Assembly (NCBI GenBank): GCA_903834765.1
Contig: CAILKE010000004.1
Span: 338,014-402,013 of the forward strand
DNA length: 64,000 bases
Origin: an uncultured Bacteroidota bacterium
Lineage (GTDB): Bacteria > Bacteroidota > Bacteroidia > B-17B0 > Aurantibacillaceae
Direction of reading: 5' to 3'
The notes under the pieces were generated by a model. It was not told the origin of the DNA, ran no database searches, and saw only the letters and a program-made list of their open reading frames with translations. Positions 8,386 through 15,629 of the stretch are shown here, one piece after another. A program made the translations under genes and the position numbers. The first letter of the stretch is position 1. Every line of letters starts with the position of its first letter.

Positions 8386-8489
8386 TAGCCATGTTTGCCG
8401 AAACACAAACACATCCCGATAGCTATCGGGAGAAGATAAACTGGCTATACCATATGGTAAATAAAAAACAATAATTTAGACATATGAAA
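8377..8489 (+). repeat. Dispersed hairpin repeat, copy A
   Basis: This 113-bp copy is identical, base for base, to the reverse complement of copy B at 55629-55741. Arms GCCATGTTT (8388-8396) and AAACTGGC (8438-8445) pair with one bulged base. Between them is a perfect 16-base palindrome CCCGATAGCTATCGGG (8415-8430). The last bases, ACATATGAAA, contain the start codon of the lipoprotein gene at 8484. Confidence 0.9.
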
Positions 8490-9005
8490 AAATTAGCTTT
8501 AGTAATCTTAACTGTTGCGTCATTTTATAGTTGCGATCGTATTAATCAAAAAATTGCCATTAAACATAATGATGCTGTTATAGAAGCAAGCGATAAAGTT
8601 GTGTTTGCTTTTGATAAATTAAATAATTCTTTGGCAACGTTCAACCCTGACAGTATTGACCTAGCTTTAGCAGCTTACAATTTGCAAATAAATAATTCTA
8701 TACTAGAACTTAATCAAGCAGTTTCAATCAATGATACTTCATTAAAAGTAGGAACACGTGAAATGCTTTATGTTTTTAAATCGGTTGGAAGTAATGAGTT
8801 TAAACAAATAAGAACCATTTATCAAATTCCTGATTCTTTATATACCGAAAAAGAAGAGAAAGAAGTAACTGATATTGCTTCGGCTATTGACGAAAAAATA
8901 GAAGCAGCTCAATTAAAGCAACAAAATATTCAAAAAGCGTTTGCTAAAAGATTCAACTTTGAATTGATGTTTAATAAAGATTCGCTGAAGAATAAAGCGC
9001 ATTAA
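8484..9005 (+). CDS. Putative lipoprotein, unknown function
   Basis: The first 17 residues form a short signal peptide ending at a plausible lipobox (ASFYSC, Cys 17). The mature ~155 residues are predicted helical and charged, with no motif I recognise (HNDAVIEASDKVVFAFDKLNNSL; later EEKEVTDIASAIDEKIEAAQ). The start codon, the ribosome-binding region and the first two codons lie inside repeat copy A, so the leader of this gene is repeat DNA. It is monocistronic and convergent with hemW, 29 bp away. Confidence 0.72.
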   Translation: MKKLALVILTVASFYSCDRINQKIAIKHNDAVIEASDKVVFAFDKLNNSLATFNPDSIDLALAAYNLQINNSILELNQAVSINDTSLKVGTREMLYVFKSVGSNEFKQIRTIYQIPDSLYTEKEEKEVTDIASAIDEKIEAAQLKQQNIQKAFAKRFNFELMFNKDSLKNKAH

Positions 9006-9034
9006 ATTTAACTTGAACTATTATTTCTAATATT

Positions 9035-10162
9035 CTAAACAAACAAATCGCTCGCAATTTTATCGGCCAGCAATTTCCCTTTATTAGTGAGGATGTAAGC
9101 ATTATCTTTTAAAATAATTGTTTCATCTTTGATAAATGCAATCACTTCCTTTTTAAAAGTAGAAATAAAATCTGCATTGAAATGAGTGTTTAAGTAATCT
9201 ATGTTAATGCCCCATATTGTTCTTAAAGAAGTCAAAATGTATTCGTTAAAACGATTATTTTCTGTAAGAATTTCTTTCTCAAAATAACTAGTATCGTTTG
9301 CTGATAGTTTTTCAATATAACTATTGTTATTGGCTACATTCCATTGCCTAGATTCGCCATCAAAGGAATGTGCTGATGGTCCGAGGCCTAAGTAATATCT
9401 TCCTTTCCAGTAATTCGAGTTATGTTTGCTGAAAAAATGCTCTTTGCCAAAATTAGAAATTTCATAATGAATAAAATTATTTTTTTGTAAACGTTCTACC
9501 ATTTCTATAAACAACTCCGCACTTTTTTCATCATCAATTACTAGTTCTTTTTTCTTTGTGACATCATGCCCTAATTTTGTTTTTTCTTCAACCGTTAAAT
9601 TGTAACTTGAAATATGTTTAATATCTAAGTCAATTGCTTTATTAAGGGTTGTTTTCCAATTGCTGAGGTTCGAAAATTTGGAACCATAAATGAGATCAAT
9701 AGTGATATTTTCAAAACCTTTATCTTGCGCTCGTTTAACACTAGCTTCGCTTTCGGATGCAGTGTGAGCTCGATTCATCCATTTTAATTCTTCTTCGTCA
9801 AAGCTTTGTAATCCTATACTCAAGCGATTAATATGTAATGATCTTAACTCTTCCAGTTTAGTTGCAGATAAGTCGTCTGGATTGCACTCTAATGTTATTT
9901 CTGCCGAAGAACTTACATCGTATAGTTTGTAAATTTTTTCTAAAATAAGATGCGTTTCTTTTTCAGATAATAAACTTGGAGTTCCGCCGCCAAAATATAT
10001 GGTTTCAATTTTTTTATCAGGTAAATAATTAATGCGATAATCCAATTCTTTGATGATGCTTGATACTAAACTTGCTTTGTTATTTAGTGAAGTTGAAAAA
10101 TGGAAATCACAATAGTTGCATGCTTGTTTGCAAAAGGGAATATGGATGTAGATACCACTCAT
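9035..10162 (-). CDS. hemW: Radical SAM heme chaperone HemW
   Basis: The N-terminus MSGIYIHIPFCKQACNYCDF carries the radical-SAM CxxxCxxC cluster motif (C11, C15, C18). The lone additional Cys and the short 375-residue length fit HemW rather than oxygen-independent coproporphyrinogen oxidase HemN, which is longer. YFGGGTPSLLS and the C-terminal HemN-like domain are present. HemW inserts heme into respiratory enzymes. It follows the cytochrome c maturation genes on the same strand with 27 bp between, which fits a shared heme theme. Confidence 0.88.
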   Translation of the reverse strand: MSGIYIHIPFCKQACNYCDFHFSTSLNNKASLVSSIIKELDYRINYLPDKKIETIYFGGGTPSLLSEKETHLILEKIYKLYDVSSSAEITLECNPDDLSATKLEELRSLHINRLSIGLQSFDEEELKWMNRAHTASESEASVKRAQDKGFENITIDLIYGSKFSNLSNWKTTLNKAIDLDIKHISSYNLTVEEKTKLGHDVTKKKELVIDDEKSAELFIEMVERLQKNNFIHYEISNFGKEHFFSKHNSNYWKGRYYLGLGPSAHSFDGESRQWNVANNNSYIEKLSANDTSYFEKEILTENNRFNEYILTSLRTIWGINIDYLNTHFNADFISTFKKEVIAFIKDETIILKDNAYILTNKGKLLADKIASDLFV

Positions 10163-10189
10163 GAAAAATAATTGAAAAAAGTGATATTC

Positions 10190-12784
10190 TTAATGATGTG
10201 TTGTTAGCTTGTTTAAACGGCGACGTTCTATGATAGCGATAACAGTTCCTATAACCATAATTAAACAGCCTAACCATAAAACATTAATGAAAGGGAACAT
10301 ATAGGCTTCTAGCACGATAAAGTCCTTGCTATTATTAACCTTTTCGCTCATTTGAATTTCAATGCTTCCTTCATTTGGATTTATTTTCCAGAAAATAAAT
10401 TTCAAACCTAATTCATTTATCTCAGCATTATCCGGTAAAACAACATTTTCTTTTAAAATGTATTTTGGTTTTGCGTAAAACACCTTCCCATTAATATCAG
10501 TAGCTTTTAAAACAGCAGTTACTTCAAGTAGACTATCGTTTTTAGCAAATTGTTCTTCATTGACATTTGTTGTAATATTTTCAATTAGGATAATGGCATT
10601 GTCTGCAAAAATGGTGTCGCCTATATGTCCCACAAAATTAGTTGGTTCCTTATAAGCATCGTTTTTAATTTCTTTAGGATCGCTTAAAAGCCCATAAGCA
10701 ATATGCGTGTAAATATCATTGCTTAAGAAGTGTTTTGTATCAGGATTTGATGCTGTGCCCATTCGCGGATTATCTTGAATCATTGGAGTTAAAGAAAATG
10801 CTTTTTCTAATTGACCATTTTTTCCTTTAGTAAAATAATCTGTGTTAAAATACACATCAATTCCTTTACGTTCTCTACCTGTGTAGGTTACCATGTAATT
10901 ACCCATTGGTAGAGTATCTCCAAGAGTTAATAATAAACTTTTTTGCGCTGAAAAACTTTTGCCTAAACTTTCTACATTTTTGTTAGATGTATTAATGGAC
11001 AAGGTTTGCCGCTTAGATGTTGAAATTAATGCACCTAGTAAAATAAATGCAAATCCAATATGAGCGATGGATGAACCTGCGTGACGAATTTTTCCTTTTA
11101 AGATACGTAACCAATATTCAAAGTTGGCAAATACGGCAAATAAACCAACAATAAATAAAATGGCGTAAGATATCAATGTCCATTTTTCGTTGCCTTTAGC
11201 AACTTCGTAATCGCGCAAAAAGTATAAGGGAATAACGCAAGCTAAACCAAATACTACTGATAATAAAATTGAAATACGGATGTGTTTGAAAAACACTTTG
11301 CCATCTGTTTTTTTATATTTAAAAAATTGAGTGATACCAACTAATATTAAAATAATAATTGTGAAGGGAATCATCCACATATTATAATCGGCTATTTTAA
11401 TAGGTGCTTTTTCGGTGTTGAATAATTTATTCATTACTGGGATAGACGTAAAATACGTTATTACTAAAGCAGATAATAAAAACACTAATGAACCTACAAA
11501 CATCCAAAACTCTCGAGAGTAAAGGCTTTCCTCTTCTTCCTCTTTCGGAAAAAATTTAATGTAAGCGTAAATGGTTGTTATAAAACTAATAGCTATCCAT
11601 GACAATAACACAACCGTTTTGTATCCGTATACGACACCAAATGCTAACATTACAAGCGATAACATGATATAAGAAACACGTAAAAGCTTATCGTGAATTA
11701 ATAAAATGACACATAAGAAAATAAACGTAAGTACGTAAATCACTAATTGTCCTTGCATTCCCAAATCAGTGAATGCGTGAACTGAGCTAGTGCCAAGTAC
11801 TCCGCTACGTGTTAAAAATGTAGAGTAAAGCACCAACATAAAAGAAGCAATGGATAATAAGTGCGTCATAAATAAAGAACCACCTTTATTTTTATTGATG
11901 ATCATCACATGGCCTGCACCTACCATTACAAGCCAAGGAACAAGCGAAGAGTTTTCTACTGGATCCCAAGCCCAAAAGCCGTTAAAGCTTAATGCTTCGT
12001 AAGCCCATGCGCCACCCATTAAAATCCCTGTTCCTAAAATGGCAATAGAGAAATAAGTCCATGTCAATGCTGGTTTTTGCCAAGAGGTAAAATCTCGTTT
12101 CCATAAGCCTGAAATTGCAAAGGTGAATGGCACAAGGGTAGAGGCGAATCCTAAAAATAAGGTTGGGGGATGAATCGTCATCCAATAGTTCATTAATAAG
12201 GGATTTAAGCCACGTCCATCAAGCTTGGCTAAATAATTAGGCATTTGTAAAAACGGTGCGTTTGCTAATTCAGGATTTTCTCGCAATAGCATAAATGGAT
12301 TTGTACCCAACTTGTAGTCACCAATAAATACTCCTAGTAACATGGATGCTAAAAAAATTTGCACTAATGAAAACATTACCATAGTTGGTGCTTCCCATTT
12401 TGCATCAATTGTTTTACGAAGTATATTACCTAATACAACATTCCAAAATGTCCATAATAAAAAACTTCCTTCTTGTCCTTCCCAAAAGCAAGACATAATG
12501 TATTGCATAGGCATACTATTATTACTATGTTGATGTATGTATGCATATTCGTAAAAATGATTGAATAAGCCATAAAACAAAGTACCTGCAATGCCAATTA
12601 CTGCAAAGGAATGCATCGTAAAACACCAACCTGCAAATTTCTTCCATTCAGATGTAAGTGTCTCTTTGCTATAATAAAAATAGGCTACTGTGGAGGCTAA
12701 TGCGGTAATAAGTGAAAGAACAACAAAGGCATTTCCTAAATTTCCTAACCATAAATGTTCGCCGATGTAAGTTATTTTTTCCAA
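10190..12784 (-). CDS. ccmF: Cytochrome c heme lyase CcmF/CcsA-type
   Basis: A large inner-membrane protein (864 residues, about 15 membrane segments) of the heme-handling family. The tryptophan-rich WWD signature is at residues ~255-290 (GGAWAYEALSFNGFWAWDP, then VENSS). Histidines in WTIHPPTLFLGF and GSSIAHIGFA fit heme-binding roles. A periplasmic domain lies at about 590-820 before the last membrane segment. In system I, CcmF attaches heme delivered by CcmE to CxxCH apocytochromes. It is the last ccm gene of the cluster here. Confidence 0.9.
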   Translation of the reverse strand: MEKITYIGEHLWLGNLGNAFVVLSLITALASTVAYFYYSKETLTSEWKKFAGWCFTMHSFAVIGIAGTLFYGLFNHFYEYAYIHQHSNNSMPMQYIMSCFWEGQEGSFLLWTFWNVVLGNILRKTIDAKWEAPTMVMFSLVQIFLASMLLGVFIGDYKLGTNPFMLLRENPELANAPFLQMPNYLAKLDGRGLNPLLMNYWMTIHPPTLFLGFASTLVPFTFAISGLWKRDFTSWQKPALTWTYFSIAILGTGILMGGAWAYEALSFNGFWAWDPVENSSLVPWLVMVGAGHVMIINKNKGGSLFMTHLLSIASFMLVLYSTFLTRSGVLGTSSVHAFTDLGMQGQLVIYVLTFIFLCVILLIHDKLLRVSYIMLSLVMLAFGVVYGYKTVVLLSWIAISFITTIYAYIKFFPKEEEEESLYSREFWMFVGSLVFLLSALVITYFTSIPVMNKLFNTEKAPIKIADYNMWMIPFTIIILILVGITQFFKYKKTDGKVFFKHIRISILLSVVFGLACVIPLYFLRDYEVAKGNEKWTLISYAILFIVGLFAVFANFEYWLRILKGKIRHAGSSIAHIGFAFILLGALISTSKRQTLSINTSNKNVESLGKSFSAQKSLLLTLGDTLPMGNYMVTYTGRERKGIDVYFNTDYFTKGKNGQLEKAFSLTPMIQDNPRMGTASNPDTKHFLSNDIYTHIAYGLLSDPKEIKNDAYKEPTNFVGHIGDTIFADNAIILIENITTNVNEEQFAKNDSLLEVTAVLKATDINGKVFYAKPKYILKENVVLPDNAEINELGLKFIFWKINPNEGSIEIQMSEKVNNSKDFIVLEAYMFPFINVLWLGCLIMVIGTVIAIIERRRLNKLTTHH

Positions 12785-12802
12785 TTATCTTATTTGTTTA
12801 AA

Positions 12803-12815
12803 CACAGAGAAACAA
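12803..12815. repeat. CACAGAG-type intergenic repeat fragment
   Basis: AACACAGAGAAACAAAG in the ccmE-ccmF gap resembles the longer units at 13296-13333 and 37093-37120. It is short, so relatedness is tentative. Confidence 0.3.
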
Positions 12816-12891
12816 AGTGTATACATTTCGCTGAGTAGTTTATTAATTATTTTATATCCAAATATTTTTTTATGAGAAAAAAATGAAGATT

Positions 12892-13278
12892 TTAAATTTG
12901 CGGTTTTACAGGATCATTATATTTACTTGGGCATTTCATTAAAATATCATTTGCATGAAATTCATCTCCTTGCATTTTTCCAATTAACACAATTTGTTCT
13001 GATTTTTGAAAATCTTGAGGAACGCTTTTATGAAGTATCACACGCTTTTCAAGGCCTTTGTTATCAATCACCATAAAAGAACATTCATCAGCATTAATTT
13101 TTGGATCATATTGTACCGGGATTGTTTTATCAAGTTTGCCTACCACGTGGTATTCTGTATCTTGATTAGCAAGTGCTTCTGAGAAATTTGCGTAAGAATC
13201 ATTTTGACCTAGAGTGTATATAATAACGCCAATGGCCACTGCTATAACAACTATTCCAAGTATGTGAATTTTTTTCAT
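12892..13278 (-). CDS. ccmE: Cytochrome c maturation protein CcmE
   Basis: CcmE is the periplasmic heme chaperone of system I. The protein has an N-terminal membrane anchor (residues 4-24), followed by a small beta-barrel OB-fold with the family phrases EYHVVGKLDK and IVLIGKMQGDEFHANDILMKCPSKY. In the usual HxxxY motif a histidine binds heme covalently. Here FHANDILMKCPSKY has the histidine farther from the tyrosine, and the motif reads CPSKY, resembling the CxxxY variant. It lies between ccmD and ccmF on the same strand. Confidence 0.85.
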   Translation of the reverse strand: MKKIHILGIVVIAVAIGVIIYTLGQNDSYANFSEALANQDTEYHVVGKLDKTIPVQYDPKINADECSFMVIDNKGLEKRVILHKSVPQDFQKSEQIVLIGKMQGDEFHANDILMKCPSKYNDPVKPQI

Positions 13279-13295
13279 TTCGTTTTTAGTTTTAA

Positions 13296-13333
13296 CCGCA
13301 AAGTTCGCAAAGGATAACGCGGAGTTCGCAGAG
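13296..13333. repeat. CGCAAAGTTCGCAAAG / CGCGGAGTTCGCAGAG intergenic repeat
   Basis: Two imperfect direct units (CGCAAAGTTCGCAAAG and CGCGGAGTTCGCAGAG) sit in the gap between ccmE and ccmD. The same kind of phrase recurs at 37093-37120 (CACAGAAGCACAGAGTTCA). Similar low-complexity units are scattered in many Bacteroidota genomes. Their role is unknown. Confidence 0.5.
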
Positions 13334-13447
13334 TATTTATATGCTATTTGTTTTTAATGTTGAAGTATTGTTGTTTTCTATCCTTTATCATTCATCCTGT
13401 GTCCTTCCTCCCTTCTATCTCTACAATCCCCTCGTCCCTAGAGCCCC

Positions 13448-13666
13448 TTATTTCCTATTCTCTAATTTTTTTAATTTCACATCGATGTAAATCAAGTAAC
13501 TAATTAGGCAAATAAATACAATAGCTAATACGGAGATGACTACATATATTTTTCCTTCGCTTCTAAAGGTGTCTGCCATTTGAGGTTCAGTAATCATAGT
13601 TTGTGCATGTCCTAATAAAGAAGAGAACAGTAAGGCTACTAATAGGATCAATTTATGCTTCATCAT
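13448..13666 (-). CDS. CcmD-like small membrane protein
   Basis: A 72-residue protein with an N-terminal signal-like hydrophobic stretch (cleavage near GHAQ), a short periplasmic part and one membrane segment (IYVVISVLAIVFICLISYLIY), then a basic tail KLKKLENRK. The size, topology and position directly after ccmC (start overlaps its end by 14 bp) fit the CcmD-family accessory protein that helps release heme-loaded CcmE. Sequence alone is too short for certainty. Confidence 0.75.
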   Translation of the reverse strand: MMKHKLILLVALLFSSLLGHAQTMITEPQMADTFRSEGKIYVVISVLAIVFICLISYLIYIDVKLKKLENRK

Positions 13667-14324
13667 ATTTTTGTGTTAATTGTGCTAAACGTGTTTTAAT
13701 ATCTAAGATCCAAAGGCTCAATAAAACCCAACCAATAACAGCCGGATAAAATACCATACGCATATTACTATCTAAATCATATTTTCCAAAGGCAGGATTG
13801 CCGCCATTTCCGGGGTGCAACGAATCTGTTAAACGAGGTAAAATCATAATAAATACAAACATCATTACAAACGCAAATATATTGTAGACTGACGAAATAC
13901 GAGCGCGTTTCAATTCGTCATCAATAGAACTTCTTAAAATAAAATAAGCTAAGTAAATTAAAATGGCAATAGCTACACCGTTTAGTTTCGGATCTTGAAA
14001 TGTCCACCAAGTACCCCAGGTAAACTTAGCCCACATCGAGCCTGTCAATAATCCAGGGAAACTAAAAAATAAACCAACTTGCGCCGCTTGATTACTTTTT
14101 AAATCTAATTGTAAATTGTTTTTACTTAATTGTTGGATGGCATAAACAACTGATAGTCCCATTTGAAAAATCATAGCGAACCAAATTGGCACGTGGAAAT
14201 ACACATTTCTTATGGTTTCATTTAGAATATCTAAATGCGGAACAGGATTCAGCATCCCCCACACCAAGGTGTAAAGAATGATGAACGCACTGAGTATTTT
14301 CCACCATTTTATCATTCGCGCCAA
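13653..14324 (-). CDS. ccmC: Cytochrome c biogenesis protein CcmC (CcsA family)
   Basis: A six-segment inner-membrane protein, 223 residues. It has the tryptophan-rich periplasmic motif (WAKFTWGTWWTFQDPKLNG), flanked by histidines in IRNVYFHVPIWF and TDSLHPGNGG. CcmC places heme on CcmE. Its start overlaps ccmB by 13 bp and its end overlaps ccmD by 14 bp, so the three are translationally coupled. Confidence 0.9.
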   Translation of the reverse strand: MARMIKWWKILSAFIILYTLVWGMLNPVPHLDILNETIRNVYFHVPIWFAMIFQMGLSVVYAIQQLSKNNLQLDLKSNQAAQVGLFFSFPGLLTGSMWAKFTWGTWWTFQDPKLNGVAIAILIYLAYFILRSSIDDELKRARISSVYNIFAFVMMFVFIMILPRLTDSLHPGNGGNPAFGKYDLDSNMRMVFYPAVIGWVLLSLWILDIKTRLAQLTQKYDEA

Positions 14325-14971
14325 AGATAGTTAAATAAAATAGTAGCTAAGGCAATTACAACAAAATTTAGCATTACTAAAATCAATAAATAATTATAGC
14401 TAACACTCCATGCTAAGCCATCAATGGCGTTTTTACTTAGTTTAACCGAAACCATTAGAAGAGGCATCAAAACAGGGAAACTCAAAATAGCCATTAAGCT
14501 CATGTTGTTGTTGGCTTTAGATGCAATGGCGCTCATTAAGCTTAAAACTCCTGAAAAGGCTGTAGAACTAAATAACAAGGCTAATAAAAACATACCCATA
14601 TCCTGCACCATACTACCTACAAACCATGAATAAAAAAAGAAGGTCAGTAAGCTTAAAACAGCCATTAACAGCATGTTATACATGATTTTACTAAAAATAA
14701 ACTGTCGCGGATTGTAGTATAAATAATTATACAAGCCTTTGCCTTTAGTTTCCTGCATAAAGCTTTTGCTAGATACATTAACGGCTATAAACAAAAATAT
14801 AGTCCAAAATAAGGAGTTCCATACGGTTGGTTGAATGATTTTTTTGAAACTTAAGGCCGAAATAAAAACGGTAGAAATAATATAAACAGCTATTCCTGCA
14901 AGGGTTGATTTTTGCCTGAATTCCAATAAAAACTCTTTTTTAAGGAGCTGTGTTAATTGCTGTTTTGACAT
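14312..14971 (-). CDS. ccmB: Heme exporter-type protein CcmB
   Basis: A 219-residue protein with about six membrane segments and the CcmB family start (LLKKEFLLEFRQKSTLAGIAVY). Further family segments are FMQETKGKGLYNYLYY and LMAILSFPVLMPLLM. CcmB partners with the ATPase CcmA to recycle CcmE. It is the first gene of this cluster, and no ccmA lies upstream in the window. Confidence 0.88.
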   Translation of the reverse strand: MSKQQLTQLLKKEFLLEFRQKSTLAGIAVYIISTVFISALSFKKIIQPTVWNSLFWTIFLFIAVNVSSKSFMQETKGKGLYNYLYYNPRQFIFSKIMYNMLLMAVLSLLTFFFYSWFVGSMVQDMGMFLLALLFSSTAFSGVLSLMSAIASKANNNMSLMAILSFPVLMPLLMVSVKLSKNAIDGLAWSVSYNYLLILVMLNFVVIALATILFNYLWRE

Positions 14972-14978
14972 GAGTGAG

Positions 14979-14986
14979 CAAATTTA
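14979..14986 (-). promoter_or_regulatory. Possible -7 element for the ccm cluster (TAAATTTG)
   Basis: On the minus strand TAAATTTG matches TAnnTTTG, but it lies only 7 bp before the ccmB start codon, so transcripts would be nearly leaderless. This makes the call weak. Confidence 0.3.
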
Positions 14987-15016
14987 CACTGTAATAATTA
15001 TAATAGCAATTTTAGG

Positions 15017-15583
15017 CTATTTATTTCGGTAAAGGTCTTTTTCTACACTTTTCATCAAACCCTCAATATCCAATCCTATACCTAAAAATGAGGCGATAGA
15101 TTCTGCCTGTTCTAAAGGAGATTCGATGACATCTTTATAATGAACCGTTAAAACTTCCATATTTGGCTGAGAAGCGATGAATTGTTCCGTTTGTTGCAAT
15201 TGCTTGGTAAATATCTCTGATAAAGTAAAAGGAATAACGGCTGCATCTTTGCCTAACATTTTTTGCTGAGAGGTTAGTATTTCCTTGATATCACGATGCA
15301 TCATGATAATCTTGTAGTTAAATTGTTTAGGTAAAAATGGTACTAATTGTGCAATCACTTTCACCACTTTACCTTCTGCTAAACTTAACCATTCAGCATC
15401 TTGCGCTAAAGATTTAACTTTTTCGTATTCGAAATAGCCCCTTGGATTACTAATATCTTGAGTCCTCACGTCGTCGGTTAATGCTTTTAAACCACCATTA
15501 CTGAGCATTTGCATCATCATAGATGTTCCAGAACGAGGCAAGCCCGATACAATAACGATCGTGTTTTTGTTTTGTAAAGTCAT
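15017..15583 (-). CDS. Sulfotransferase-family P-loop protein
   Basis: IVSGLPRSGTSMMMQML near the N-terminus is the 5'-PSB loop (PRSGTS) that binds the PAPS phosphosulfate in sulfotransferases. A later IIMMHRDIKEILTSQQ resembles the 3'-phosphate-binding arginine segment. At 188 residues it is shorter than classical enzymes, so it may be a minimal sulfotransferase or a related P-loop protein. The acceptor is unknown. A TATATTTG promoter lies just upstream. It is divergent from the DUF5686 gene. Confidence 0.72.
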   Translation of the reverse strand: MTLQNKNTIVIVSGLPRSGTSMMMQMLSNGGLKALTDDVRTQDISNPRGYFEYEKVKSLAQDAEWLSLAEGKVVKVIAQLVPFLPKQFNYKIIMMHRDIKEILTSQQKMLGKDAAVIPFTLSEIFTKQLQQTEQFIASQPNMEVLTVHYKDVIESPLEQAESIASFLGIGLDIEGLMKSVEKDLYRNK

Positions 15584-15596
15584 AGTTTTATTGATT

Positions 15597-15604
15597 CAAA
15601 TATA
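15597..15604 (-). promoter_or_regulatory. -7 promoter element (TATATTTG, minus strand)
   Basis: An exact TAnnTTTG match on the minus strand, 13 bp upstream of the sulfotransferase-like start codon. Confidence 0.5.
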
Positions 15605-15629
15605 TAAGTATTTTTATAGAATATAATCT

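Noticed and set aside
8291..8489. Integron attC sites
   Set aside because: The GTTRRRY/RYYYAAC core is not found and no integron integrase is present, so the similarity is limited to hairpin form and polarity.
9035..10162. Oxygen-independent coproporphyrinogen III oxidase (HemN)
   Set aside because: Too short, and the N-terminal features fit HemW; HemN has additional N-terminal sequence.
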